From NCBI GenBank assembly GCA_026027325.1, contig JAMSLZ010000005.1, positions 1,178,001 through 1,242,000 on the forward strand: DNA of 64,000 nt, in the 5' to 3' direction. Source of the DNA: Actinomucor elegans. Taxonomy: Eukaryota > Mucoromycota > Mucoromycetes > Mucorales > Mucoraceae. The notes under the pieces are model-generated. The model saw nothing but the letters and a program-made list of their open reading frames with translations, ran no database searches and was not told where the DNA came from. The translations under genes and the position numbers were made by a program. Shown here piece by piece: positions 11,400 through 22,226 of the stretch; position 1 is the first letter of the stretch; the number at the start of each line of letters is the position of its first letter.

Positions 11400-11492
11400 T
11401 CGTCCCATATCACATCAGTTACTCAATTCCAGAGTGGTTCCACTGATACTGATTCAAAATCATATCTACTATGTTCCAAATAAGCTACTGCA
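11400..11492 (-). repeat. Dispersed ~90-bp repeat, copy 3
   Basis: Minus strand starts TTAGATGCAGTAGCTTATTTGGAACAT; the tail is poorly conserved. Confidence 0.45.
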
Positions 11493-11653
11493 TCTAATAT
11501 AACCTATTTGACTCGGATGCATTGAATATATGAAACCCTATTTATTATACTCAAGAATATAGGATCGTGTGTGAATGTAATATAACATATCCTTGCTTTA
11601 CTGCAAACGAGTAGACAGATGGGAATAATAAGCCATAGATAGGCTCGCTATTA

Positions 11654-14035
11654 TTAATTATCCTCTTTGTCGTCTTTATCTAAAGATAAATCATTGTCGT
11701 CATCATCCAGCTGATCATCCCATAGTAATGCCTTTTCAGCTTTTTCGACTATTTTTGCCATGGATACATCTACTTGTTCTACAAAGGACATATTGCCGCT
11801 CTGTACAGCATGAATTAACACAGGCAACATGCTAGATACACCTGTAGACACATCAGGTCCATACATCGCATGCCTATACCACCCACGTTCTTTTGGTTGC
11901 AAAAATGCACGTTCAAACATCATTGCACGGGCATTGGATCTATCCATCTGCCGAACTAATTTACGTGATACATGTTTCTTCACTGCTAATTGGTTGTGTA
12001 AATGCGCGATGTGGGCTTCCATGCGCTCAGCTGTGAATTGAAGCGATTGTAGTGCTGTCGTTGTATATGGTACATTGGTGTACTCTTCAAGAAAACGGCT
12101 CATGGCTGCCGTTGTATCATGTGGATGAAGAGACAGTAATGGTTCTGACGATAGGTGTATGATTAACTGTCCCCAGATTTGGGTTAGTGTTTGTTCAAGT
12201 TGGAAATCTGCATACACCCTATTACTGTTGTTGTTGTTGTTGTTGTTGTTGTTACGCAAGTGCATGGAGAGACTAGAAATGCCAAGATGACTGAAAAAAG
12301 CAGAAGCTTCTGTGTCAACATTGGGTAATACCATTGTATAATCATCAAGTTGTGCATCAGCAATGTCTTTGAATAGCTGATGAAGTAGTGGTGATGCTTG
12401 TACATCTAGTTGTGTACCTGAAACAACAGAGTACACGTGTAGATAAGCAACAGCCTCCTCAGTAAGCCAAGCTTGATGGTCTTCTGCCCATTCTGTAGAT
12501 CCAACTGCGCCATATTCTGAAGCATCCCAAGAAGCTATGATAATAGTACGCCTTGGTTTCCATCCACGTTCAAGCAAGAAACCAATGGTGCGTACAAGTT
12601 CCATCTAAGCCAATGAAATAAATTTAAAATCGCAAAGGTCGATGTTGAAGAATATATACATTACCAAGATAGCAGAAGAGGAGTCATCACTCCGGTGTGC
12701 ACCGACAATAATGGCACGTTGAGGTTCCACACTACCTTTAATTTTACCTACAACATTCCAAACAGGCTTAATTTCATATGCATGCATGTTCACTAATTGA
12801 ACAAGTGTTTGACTTGGTCCACTAGAGTAAGTTAGGTTGCAGATGCCACCGCCATTGTCCATTTCAACCCCGAAGCCTTCAGTTGCTTTTAACAGCAACA
12901 AAGCGTCTTGCCAAGCAAGCGATACCGAAGGAATCTTGGGCATGGCACGTACTTGTTCCTTTCGTATGGCATATTCAGTGGCTGCATAGCCTGGTGTCAA
13001 TGGATCTCCAATTGAAAACTGAACAGATGTCATATCATCAGAAGACCTAATAGTGTAAAATTCATCGAATGATAAGAAAGACTCGGCTATAGTATAAACA
13101 CAAAACAAACAAAAACAAGAGATTTTTTTTTCTTTACCAGGGGTTATCTATTGGATCTTGGTATAAAATGGCTCCTAGGCATCCAAATGTTTGAGCTATC
13201 TTCACTTGAATACCGGGTTTCATCGTATCAGGGTCTTGTCGCATCAAGGCAATCGTATCTTTGAATAGGACGCCACGTGCCTCTAAAAATTGAAAGTCGC
13301 TCAAGCGACCATAGTTGACGTAGACGACGGGACCTGTGACGTTGCCTGTACCCGCATAAGCTTGAGCTTTTGGAGCCAACATCGTACCACTGTTGAGGAG
13401 GATAAGGCTTTGGTGTTGCGGCGGGGTCGTGAGCAGTGGCCAGTAGGTTGCGATTGAAACAGACGATAAGCCATAATTGATCCAAGCCTCATGGGTCATT
13501 TTTGCCCAAGTTTTATCTTGCTCGGAACCTGTTTTTGCCACAGTTGGCGGCTGCGACATGTAATGACGTTTGATATTGGCTGCTGAAGGCATACCCTTCA
13601 TATACTTTAGCGCGGCTTCTGTCGGTAGTGCTGTATTAAAAAAAAATGTCAAAAAAGAAAAGCCAGTTGGATAAAAATCTCATGAAACATACCATAATGA
13701 ATATGGTTATGTACAAAACGATGTATAAAATAGATAGACAGGCTACAGAATACAAGCGTGAATAGCAATTTGATACCTCGCGTACGAGAACGAAGCACTA
13801 AGCTTCTTCGTGTGCTTTTTTCTTTCTGTCTTGGAGAGAGGAAGAGCAAGTAGTAGCTCAGATGGATCCATTTTTGATGTAGCCATGATCGATGGTGTTG
13901 TGGGCGAAAATAGTCTGCTTCGTCTTCCATCAGAGGGGACGAGGCAGAATAGCCATTATAATAGGCTTGTTTTTCATCGATAAACTGTGGTTTTTCTACG
14001 GAATAAGGTGGAACAGCCAAATAACCCTTTTTCAT
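11654..14035 (-). CDS. Glutamate carboxypeptidase II-like membrane protein (M28B), predicted inactive (722 aa)
   Basis: Type II membrane protein of the GCPII/transferrin-receptor family (yeast relatives: Vps70, Tre1/Tre2). Exons 14035-13693, 13630-13138, 13046-12665 and 12604-11654. A cytosolic tail is followed by a TM helix at about residues 88-106, then a PA-like domain (PVVYVNYGRLSDFQFL; GCLGAILYQDP), the signature GDPLTPGYAATEYA, the M28 core and a C-terminal dimerisation-type helix bundle. In the core, GAHRSDDSSSA (H396) replaces the longer GHRDSWxxGGxDPxSGxA loop. DASEYG (433-438) replaces DAEEFG, so the catalytic-base Glu is Ser. HVYS (462-465) replaces NADS, so a zinc-ligand Asp is Tyr. 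A poly-Asn run sits near the last zinc-ligand region. These are losses known from non-catalytic members, so a receptor/sorting role is inferred. The C-terminus is acidic (DDDDNDLSLDKDDKEDN). Confidence 0.9.
12225..12254. repeat. (TTG/CAA)n trinucleotide repeat in the GCPII-like gene
   Basis: In-frame AAC repeat on the minus strand encoding a run of nine or more Asn, likely length-variable. Confidence 0.8.
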
Positions 14036-14634
14036 GATTGTACTGCTTCAGAAAAAAGAAGAAGAAAGGGAGTGGAATTATTATATATTTTTTTTCCACT
14101 GTTGCAAGGCCAATATATGTATGACAGTTTAGAATTCAGGACAAGTCCAGATTTGAACTGTACAGTATACAAGGAACAGTCTTATAGTCTAACTTCATGT
14201 TTGTTTCACCAGGTTGAAACTTAAAAAAGGGCTTATTGTCTCATCTTGATCTATGGTATTTTGAAGATGACTGAAGAGTTTTTTCTTCACCCTGATTTAG
14301 TCTTTAAATATCCAAATTTTATACATGTAGATTTGCTTGCATTTGAACTTCTTTTTTTTGCATATTAATGATAATATGGCTTAAAATGAAGATTGGCTTT
14401 GTTTGAAACTTGAGCATTCACATACCATTGTATCACAGGTTCGTTCTGTTTGGTATCTCAATAGATATATAATCAAATCTGTAACGTTTCATAATACGGC
14501 TTTCTGTAATTCACATCTATCATTTTACTATATGGATCTTCAACCAAATAACGTATAACATGCATGTAATTCATAATTATTTATTTACAATATAATACAT
14601 TCACTGTATTACGGTTAAACACATATGCAATTGA

Positions 14635-14710
14635 ATAAATGCAGCAGTTCATTCTGAAAATGAAATGTTAACCGGATGCAACATGAGTCCGAAATCGGTA
14701 AATTCTAGAA
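14635..14710 (+). repeat. Dispersed ~90-bp repeat, copy 4
   Basis: Head aaATGCAGCAGTTCATTCTGA is near-consensus; the tail reads GAAATCGGTAAATTCTAG. Confidence 0.6.
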
Positions 14711-14799
14711 AGCATGAGACATCGCTTACATGAAGAGTACATGTATAGTTTACTTTTAATAAATTGCACCATGTAGTTATGCTTTTTGTACTTTATTGA

Positions 14800-14875
14800 A
14801 ATAGTGGCTCTAATCAGATGCGATATGAAGTCGAGATCGGCCGAGAGATCTATAATTGTTCTAGATCTACTAATT
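14800..14875 (+). repeat. Dispersed ~90-bp repeat, copy 5
   Basis: Strong tail: CAGATGCGATATGAAG followed by GAGATCGGCCGAGAGATCTA. The head is diverged. Confidence 0.6.
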
Positions 14876-14943
14876 ATATGAAAAACATGTCATTTAATCT
14901 TTCATGTATTATAACAATCAATATAATGCAGATAGAAACCGCT

Positions 14944-15030
14944 TCTAGTAGATGTAATGGTTCATCTTAAACTGGTACTAGTCATCAAACGCGACACAAA
15001 AGCTTGTAGCAGTCGGGAGATCTAACCATG
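14944..15030 (+). repeat. Dispersed ~90-bp repeat, copy 6
   Basis: Head TCTAGTAGATGTAATGGTTC and tail CGGGAGATCTAAC match; an insertion-like segment lies between. Confidence 0.55.
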
Positions 15031-15532
15031 TTAAAAATGGGGCCAAATTGTAAGGATGCCTTTTAAGGCCCCGCTGAATTTTTAAGATTTAATACAAGGT
15101 AGAAATGCTAAACTATATAAATTTATAAAATCTTCGCAATGTATATATAATTTTTCGATATGCAACACATGAGTTATTATTGAATTTCTAAAAAAAAAAT
15201 CCAGTATAACTTCTATGGATAACAGTATATATTAAATCATTTGGACACCGTTAAAAGAATAATTGAGTTTTGCATACATTTTTTTTAAAACATGTATATA
15301 TTGTATTACTAATTACTTAAACCCAGTGCCAGAAAAAAGATTCGTAGTAAACATGCTCCTAGGAAGTAGTGGTGGCGACATTGTATAAATAATTTTGACA
15401 TCCAATGAAAATCCAATCGGGTTGTATTATTCGTGTTTAAGGCGAATACTTTTACAAAATGAAACATAGAAACTCTTCAATTACAATTGCTGTTTATTAT
15501 GTAATTAGCATTGCTGCTATATGTATATAAAG

Positions 15533-17341
15533 TTATTCTGTAAAACAAAATCTCCATAAACAATTAGGACCAGTTTTAACTTTAAGAACCTTGATATTTC
15601 GACACAGAATATACAGAGAGAACATGGTATTGTCCTCCCAAGACTTTTGAAAAGAAATATCAGAGGGATATGACGTACCAGTAGAACGGTAATATACACT
15701 TGCTGATGTTACTATTTTGATATTTATATTATCGAACCAACGTGATGTTTCCCAAGATAAAGTATCAAAAGACGTGCTGGGCATCTCAACGATATACTTG
15801 TGGTTATCGTTATGAATAATGCCACTAGAATTGAAAAACCCGAGATCCTTTATCGTAAGCATAGACAGTAAAGGTAATCGAGTAGATATCTCGGGAAAAG
15901 CACCCAAAGAAAGAGAACAATCGATTATTTGCAGCTTGGTTATCGACATATTTGTTTGAGGTTCTAGGCTATCGTCTCTAATGATCAAGTTTCTTATACT
16001 GAGGCTGTCCAGAGAAGAACAATAGTGACAGATAGCATCCAAACTTAAATCGCTGAAGAAGGCTGTATGATCGTGGGCAAAATCAGTGTTGATGCTTAAT
16101 GATTCAAGCGAGTTTCCAACTTTGCGCAACAATGGTATAAGCGGTAGATGGTCTTGGTGTTCTATCTTGTGAAAAACAACTGATACGAAATCGAAAATTG
16201 AATGTTCTCCAGAGGGTAATTCAGACGAGAAATTTACATGAGGGTGATCATTACTCTCTTTGTTTTCATATATAATACAGAGTGTTTTGTTGGATTCTAT
16301 TGTATTAAAGTAACTAGCCAAAACACTGGGAATGTCAGAAATGAACAACCTATGTGCCGATATTTCGCCTGCTGATCTAGCGTTTAAATAAAGCAAAAAA
16401 CGCACCCAGACATCGTTCGAGATTTCGGTAGCAAACCCATTTGACCCACTTCGAAACAAGCTCAACCTGTTAATGTTTGGAAACGCATGCATGATATATT
16501 CCAGCAAATTATTAGTTAGAGGTGCACGGACAATTAAAAGATCCTTGACAGTTGGACAAGGGGTGATAGAGTCCACATCCAACGTAACATTTTCGGCTGG
16601 TGTTGTTCTGTTTCGCCAAGTTATCATCAGTCTGCTGAAATGAGTACTAGTTTTGGTATATTCGCCAATACGATAGGTGGTTTCAAAACCTTTCATTCTT
16701 ACAATCAAGCTTCGAAGGTTTGGGAATTCCTTCAAGCGTTCAAGCAGGAACTCGGTTGTTATGTCTGGTTTCACTTCCATTGTTTCGTCAAGCGACACAT
16801 GATCTAGGCTATTACGGAGACAATATATAGCACGATAATATAGCTCTATATCTTGTGATTGTGCTGAAAACATCGGTGTTTCTTTGATATGTCTACAAAC
16901 ACCTTTTTCGTAAGCCTGCCGGATTTCTTCAAAGATGCAGCCATGAACAAGAGGATTAATATGCAGCTTTTCAATATTCGGACAGCATAACAAAAGAAGT
17001 TGGCACCACCCTTCAGACGGTAATACTCTTATTGATGAAAACTTTAATTTTACAGCTTTCACATACTTCCCAGCATTTGAATTGGGCATGTTTAATGCAA
17101 AGATTAACTTTTTCAAGTCTTCGGGTTCTGGAACTTCAATTTTTCGGTAAAAGTAGCATTTGGCATATTCGCTCCAATTCTTGCATGTGAGTTGACATTG
17201 TCCGAGTGTATATTTTCTTTTTATAACAGCTTCATATTTTTCATCCTCTATTATACTAAAAATATGATTCAAAATCTCGATGGGAAGATCTTTCCACGCG
17301 CACATGTTGAATAATAAAAAAAACCAGATGTTCCAACTCAT
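15533..17341 (-). CDS. F-box protein with LRR-like repeats (602 aa, or 591 from the second Met)
   Basis: Probable substrate adaptor of an SCF ubiquitin ligase. Single exon. Near the N-terminus WKDLPIEILNHIFSII...QCQLTCKNWSEYAKCYFYRKI is a typical F-box (Leu-Pro start, Trp in the third helix). The rest is a chain of irregular leucine-rich units of the form LxxLxIxxx-C/N, e.g. LPLLRKVGNSLESLSINTDF and CSSLDSLSIRNLIIRDDSL, as in Mucorales F-box/LRR families. The Met at 17305 (MCAWKDLP) is closer to the F-box and may be the true start, because the first 11 residues are hydrophobic and atypical. Divergent from the UBX gene with a 184-bp shared promoter, which may couple two ubiquitin-system genes; that is only suggestive. 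Confidence 0.8.
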   Translation of the reverse strand: MSWNIWFFLLFNMCAWKDLPIEILNHIFSIIEDEKYEAVIKRKYTLGQCQLTCKNWSEYAKCYFYRKIEVPEPEDLKKLIFALNMPNSNAGKYVKAVKLKFSSIRVLPSEGWCQLLLLCCPNIEKLHINPLVHGCIFEEIRQAYEKGVCRHIKETPMFSAQSQDIELYYRAIYCLRNSLDHVSLDETMEVKPDITTEFLLERLKEFPNLRSLIVRMKGFETTYRIGEYTKTSTHFSRLMITWRNRTTPAENVTLDVDSITPCPTVKDLLIVRAPLTNNLLEYIMHAFPNINRLSLFRSGSNGFATEISNDVWVRFLLYLNARSAGEISAHRLFISDIPSVLASYFNTIESNKTLCIIYENKESNDHPHVNFSSELPSGEHSIFDFVSVVFHKIEHQDHLPLIPLLRKVGNSLESLSINTDFAHDHTAFFSDLSLDAICHYCSSLDSLSIRNLIIRDDSLEPQTNMSITKLQIIDCSLSLGAFPEISTRLPLLSMLTIKDLGFFNSSGIIHNDNHKYIVEMPSTSFDTLSWETSRWFDNINIKIVTSASVYYRSTGTSYPSDISFQKSWEDNTMFSLYILCRNIKVLKVKTGPNCLWRFCFTE

Positions 17342-17525
17342 ACAGTAGTAACCCTACCACCTTCTAAGAGAAGTTTAAAAACAATAAACTTTGATTGGTT
17401 CAAAGACTTGGCGGATATTGAAAATGGAAATTCCAATTCCAATGCTTAGTGCTTGGCACGACAAAAAAAGTGTACGTGTGCTTCTAATATCCTTCCCCCC
17501 CTTTTTTTTTCCTTCGTACATAATA

Positions 17526-18425
17526 ATGTCTGAATCTACTGAACCTGTCGAGACAATCGTCGAGCAACCAAAACCCTTTGATAGAGAATTGAAGATTTTG
17601 AGTCCACCTAAAAACGCAGGCCCTGTTCGTAAGTTCTATAAGTCACGACCAGTTCATTGCATCAGTCACTAACAAACTTCTTAAGCTGAATTGCCAGAAT
17701 CTGCTTACAAATTAGATTCTAATGAGATCAAGCAGTTATATCAGTCAGCAGTCGATCGCAGACAAAATCTCGAAAACAAGTACATGAAAAGAAAAGAAAA
17801 GAAAACCAAACGAGTTCCGTATTAAACTTTTTTTTACAGACCTTTGAAAACACAAAAGATGAGAGACAGTGAAGAGAATGAAAGATTAAAGAGATATCCC
17901 AAGACAACAATCCGTGTTCGTATGCCGGATCATACTATAGTCCAAGCAATGTTTCAATCAAAAGAAAGAGGTAGGAAAAAAAGACCTGTCAAAAGACAAG
18001 AGTAGGGCTTAACTGAACCCTTCTGTAGTGTCTGCTTTATACGATTTCGTGCGATCATTATTAGAAACGCCTGAGCGCAAGTTTGTACTCTGTTTGCCTC
18101 CAAGAACCAAATTAATCGATCCTACATTAACCTTATTTAAAGCTGGGCTTTCGCCTGCTTCTAACGTGCTATTTGCATGGATTGAAAGTGGAGAAAAAGG
18201 TATATTATTAGATTCGAATGTTGTATTTTTTTACTGATATTTTTTTTTCAAGGCCAAGATCTAAAGAAAGAATATCTGGATATGATTCAAGAATTAACGC
18301 CTGCAGCTTCACCTCAACCTAGTTCAACTACTGCTGGTTCTTCTTCTACATCCAATGCAAAATTATCTTCTTCAAAGCCTATTCCAAAATGGTTGCAAAA
18401 GGGATTGTTTAATAAAAAAAAATAA
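17526..18425 (+). CDS. UBX-domain protein, ASPSCR1/TUG-like C-terminal part only (223 aa)
   Basis: Cofactor of the AAA ATPase Cdc48/p97. Exons 17526-17628, 17686-17779, 17840-17970, 18029-18199 and 18253-18425. The UBX domain lies at about residues 80-165: YPKTTIRVRMPDHTIVQAMF ... SALYDFVRSLL ... KFVLCLPPRTKL ... LSPASNVLFAWIES, where the cis-Pro-containing PPRT loop corresponds to the usual FPR p97-contact loop. The preceding segment LPESAYKLDSNEIKQLYQSA is the conserved element seen before UBX in ASPSCR1/Ubx4 proteins. The N-terminal ubiquitin-like domain of full ASPSCR1 is missing. The Ser-rich tail ends PKWLQKGLFNKKK. An upstream exon was sought up to the F-box gene and not found. Confidence 0.88.
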
Positions 18426-19281
18426 GATATTCCTTCATGCAAATGCAAGTGTTTGGTTGAGTATTTATTTGTAACACGTGAAGGGGCACATTTTATACTA
18501 TCAGTGCCATATGAATCTACTGTTTTACTTATAGTCTTTTACGAGATGAAGCCGCATGGAAGCTTCCTAAGAATAAAGTGATTATGAATAATCTATGCAG
18601 TCAGCTCTCGATCAAAGCGACAGGTTCAGCAAAAAAAAAAAAAAAAAAAAAAAAAATCAATATCGCTTGAGCAATGCTTTTGTATTGGTATATTACAATT
18701 ATTAAACGTAAAACTTTTATGTAATACCTATAGATATTTTATGCAGCTTTATCGTTTTTATTTGCTGTCGAATTTTTAACAATACCTCAGCAGATATACT
18801 ACTAGTACAATGAGTTTTGGAAGTCCTCTGATGAATAAATAATCAGTAAATGTTAGAATACAAATTACTTAGGCTTTTGTATAATAGTTAATATACTTAT
18901 TTTCACTTTGAGTTTTGGAAGATCTCCAATATATGTTAACAAAAAAGACCGATTAAAAAGAACGTTTATTGAATGAAATATGAATAGTTCATAATTGGGC
19001 CATTTTGCTGTTTTCAGAAAATGGCATTATTTGTTAATAAACGACGCTCTATCCGACATATAGCTAGATTTCTTTAAAAAAGTTTATCATCGAGTTCTAC
19101 ACTCTGCATTTGTTACATAAATTGGTGCCCTTATTTTTTGTTTTCGCTGTTATAAATGTATTCGAAATAGAATTTTGCGTACATATAATTAACATTAACC
19201 TGGTGTGGCTCATCTAATTTGAATGTGTATAACTAGTGACTACCGTTGATTCCTTCTTGTTACTATCACTACACATATAAT
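18426..19281. other. Intergenic region with A26 tract
   Basis: Holds a 26-nt poly(A) run at 18631-18656. Otherwise AT-rich with no gene recognised. Confidence 0.5.
18631..18656 (+). repeat. Poly(A) tract, 26 nt
   Basis: Uninterrupted A run. No flanking target-site duplication or upstream gene remnant was recognised, so a retroposed origin is not supported. Confidence 0.7.
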
Positions 19282-20327
19282 ATGGATGCTTCATATGAAA
19301 GAAATGTCACTACATTAATAATCATAAGTGTCTCTAACATCATTACCAGTACGCTACTTGACGTGTCTATTTATGTTAAAAGAGGATCAGCATCATTCTA
19401 TCTTGATAGAACAGAACGGAAAAAGGGAATAGATACTCCTATTTTGAAGGGCTATTTCCTAACTTTTACGAAGTTGGTATACGAGCCCATTGATGTTATC
19501 GAAGGTACTGTTGTAGCTCTAGCCAATTTAACTAGAGGTATATGTAGGGGAATACCATATAGAATACATTCGCCTATTGTCCAGTGCAAACTATTATGTC
19601 GGCTATGATTCTCAAGAAGAATTCGGTAAAGATAATTCAGACCCCTATTAGCTAGCCTCTTAGCAAGATGACGAAGACAACGACGCAATAGAATTCTGTA
19701 ATCACGTATTTAACCCGGAAGGGATACATACTGTTCCGCCACCAAAGGTATGGTTTCCAAAATACTGACCGGAAAAACTATGAGAGCAGGTTTTATTATA
19801 TATGCTCCACCAGATGCAAAGTACATCAGTAATCCTATTTTTGACGGGGTGTTTTCTGCTGAAAGCAGCATGAGCTGTTTATTTGGTGCATGCGCTCACA
19901 AAATATCGACACGGTACACACAGTGGACATTTTATCAATGTACACAAGTTATTTGCTGCTCTGTGTTGTAATCTTTATATCATTTAAACCGGCATATCAT
20001 TGTAATCTAATTGTGTGTATACCTAGAAAACAATTTAAAAAATACCGAAAGGTCTCCAATGGGTTGTCATTTGTGCATTTGCGGTTACATATCTTCAAGC
20101 ATTTTCAACATAGTCGCGAATGGGGTAGTTTGCTAATAAACTTCCTTTTGCTGGTACCTATATGCCTAATGATAGCGTTGCTGGTTTATATCAACAAAAA
20201 TGACACATTGCTACTCATAAAAGATTATGTAGTGAATAGTGGGCCAGAGAAAGCCTACTTAGAGTGCAATCGCTTGGTCTTCAGTACCAATGTCCTTAAT
20301 AAACACCTGTTTACAAAAGGATTATAA
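19282..20327 (+). pseudogene. Decayed paralogue of the membrane-protein gene at 46.9-48.1 kb
   Basis: Starts with an intact ATG and MDASYERNVTTLI, matching MDVLYERNVTASL of the intact gene, and keeps matching blocks in order: LVYEPIDVIEGTV (LVYHPNAVIDDAV), GYDSQEEF (GYDSEEEF), KVWFPKY (KVWLPKY), APPDAKYIS (APPDEAYIS), DTVHTVDILSMYTSYLLLCV (DTVHTMDVLSIYTSYMLLCV) and INKNDTLLL. These lie in at least three frames. In-frame stops occur in the middle, including a TGA where the intact gene has the Trp of KYWP, and a frameshift occurs near 19600 and another near 19880-19900. Homology fades after about 20217, so the C-terminal membrane segments are lost. Opposite orientation to the intact copy, 27 kb away. 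No protein should be expected. Confidence 0.9.
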
Positions 20328-21128
20328 CAGAAAAAAATTTACAGAGTATAATGGTTCATCGAATGGTATAGTTACTATTCAATATCTTTTTTTTTTAGTT
20401 GAGTTCATCTTGGATACATAAATAGGGCTTTTTTAAATTTAATAAATATACCCATAACTGCGGTGTTGACCAATATGTACTATAGCTTATTATTTGATTT
20501 ATAAATATTAATCTATCAATCACTTATGCGCCTTAATGGTGATTTCACACCTCACAAAAGCATTAACTTTTGAAAATTTGGACATAGATTCTTATCTAAA
20601 TTCACTATTTTTAGCTGTATATTTCTTAGTCAATTCTAATTTAATGTCGTATCTGATGACCATTATACATTTATATTTACACGCTGCACTTGATAGGACT
20701 ATCGTTTAATTGAAAAGCAATAATATAACATATTCTAATGATATATTAAATATTACATGCATTCCATAAAAATTAGATTTAATGACCAATAAATGGTTTA
20801 GCATTGCTTTAGGCTAGTGTTTTGTACTCTGAAGCTGATACATTTATTAGATCTTTTGCCTTACCCAATAGCAGTGAATATATTATACTATTATGATTGA
20901 ACATTATGTTTTTTTGTACAAGCTGTACCTTTATCTTGATGTTTACATCTCCAGACTGACCAAGGCTCGATGCCGCTTTCGATTGATACTTATCCCAAAC
21001 AATATTGCTTTATCTTGGAAAAGGTTTCATTTTGGACATTGTACTTTTGCTTCACTTGTGGGTTCGCATGCACTCTTGATGTAGAACCTTCATTAATCGC
21101 TTGTCATCTTTGTTTCTTGGCGTTTAAC

Positions 21129-21163
<35 letters not shown>

Positions 21164-21899
21164 AGCAACACAATGCATATCTAGCATTTTTCAATTGGCG
21201 TTGCTATGCCAACATATACAATCAAATGTGGCACATAAGAGACACGGAAATCATATATATTTTAGTAGTGCTACTATTTAAAGTGTATGTATAGAGCTAA
21301 AAGAGTACCGTACAAACCATGAGGGTGATTATAACTAGCTATTAACCGAATTGTTTTACAGATAACTTTCGTATCATTCTGGTATCTAATGCTTAATATA
21401 GATTTCATGAGTTATTTTTTTTTTCCAAGTCATGTAAACTTGTCCAATGCCTAGGAAAATAGGACAAGGAATCTTTTTTTACCAACGAATGTATACAAAA
21501 GCAGCAGTGGATAATAGGCATCTAAACTTGTAAAAAGCTCACATCACTGTGTTACTGAAGAAATGTAGGCTACAGCTCTTGGCATTATACTTTTTCTCTT
21601 TCAATTTACATAGTGAACCATTTAATCATTCTTTCATACTTTCTGAAAAGAAGATGGTAATATGGATTACTTTAATATTTAATCACAGAGTATATTATTC
21701 TCATTATTCTGTTACAATATTCAAGTACGATCAAATATCATTAGATAGCACAGATAAACCCATTTTCAAAAGCGACATGTTAGTTAAATATTACAAAGAA
21801 TTTATTATATTTCAAAATTGAATAGAGAGCTGTTTGAAGCAATGTAAATGTGTATATATAATATGTAAATGAAGTGATATACAGTTACATTTAAACAGC
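20328..21899. other. Intergenic region with A30 tract
   Basis: AT-rich. Contains a 30-nt poly(A) run at 21132-21161. No gene recognised. The open frame around the poly(A) run encodes a Lys run and has no family resemblance. Confidence 0.5.
21132..21161 (+). repeat. Poly(A) tract, 30 nt
   Basis: Uninterrupted A run, the longest in the window. Origin unknown. Confidence 0.7.
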
Positions 21900-22226
21900 T
21901 TAGAATTCATAACCAGTTTGCTGAGAATACAATCTTTGAGCTTCTTCTTCAGCTTGCTTCTTAGCCTTGTGTTTATCAAACCAGTCCATGCCTTTGGTCT
22001 CAACCAAGTTATCAATGACACCACCAGCTAAAGCGGCAAGGAGCTCCTTCGACAATTGATGGTCCTCAACGATACCTTCTTCCTCCTTCTTCTTGTTATA
22101 AGCCTTCATAGCAGCGAAACCAGCAGCAGCACCGAGAAACTCATGGGTCCATTCGGCCTTGTGTTCTTCTGTAACGACTTCAGTACCAGTGATTGTGTTA
22201 TAAGCTTCTTCGTGACCGTAAGACAT
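21900..22226 (-). CDS. CipC-like / DUF3759 stress-associated protein (108 aa)
   Basis: Small fungal protein of the CipC family (first described as concanamycin-induced protein C in Aspergillus); molecular function unknown, often strongly expressed under stress or starvation. Single exon. Family hallmarks: an N-terminal AY-x-x-(I/V)T segment, HKAEWTHEFLGAAAGFAAMKAYN, SKELLAALAGGVIDNLVETKGMDWFDKHKAK and a charged tail. The length fits the family. The upstream 200 bp is a compact promoter with no gene between it and 23.4 kb. Confidence 0.9.
   Translation of the reverse strand: MSYGHEEAYNTITGTEVVTEEHKAEWTHEFLGAAAGFAAMKAYNKKKEEEGIVEDHQLSKELLAALAGGVIDNLVETKGMDWFDKHKAKKQAEEEAQRLYSQQTGYEF

Larger units (their letters stand above)
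10371..11653. other. Intergenic region with poly(dT)/poly(dA), A9G12 tract and repeat copies
   Basis: Just upstream of OLA1 is T14 followed by A13 (10427-10453), a likely nucleosome-free promoter element. At 11046-11066 a run of A is followed by 12 G. Copies of the dispersed repeat occur at 11268-11342 and 11400-11492. No gene recognised. Confidence 0.5.
14036..15532. other. Intergenic region rich in dispersed-repeat copies
   Basis: Separates the GCPII-like gene promoter from the 3' end of the F-box gene. Three repeat copies in the same orientation lie at 14635-15030. The rest is AT-rich with no gene recognised. Confidence 0.5.

Noticed and set aside
20893..21281. Open frame spanning the A30 tract as a retrocopied gene.
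   Set aside because: The frame contains a Lys run from the poly(A) itself, has no family resemblance and no flanking duplications were found.
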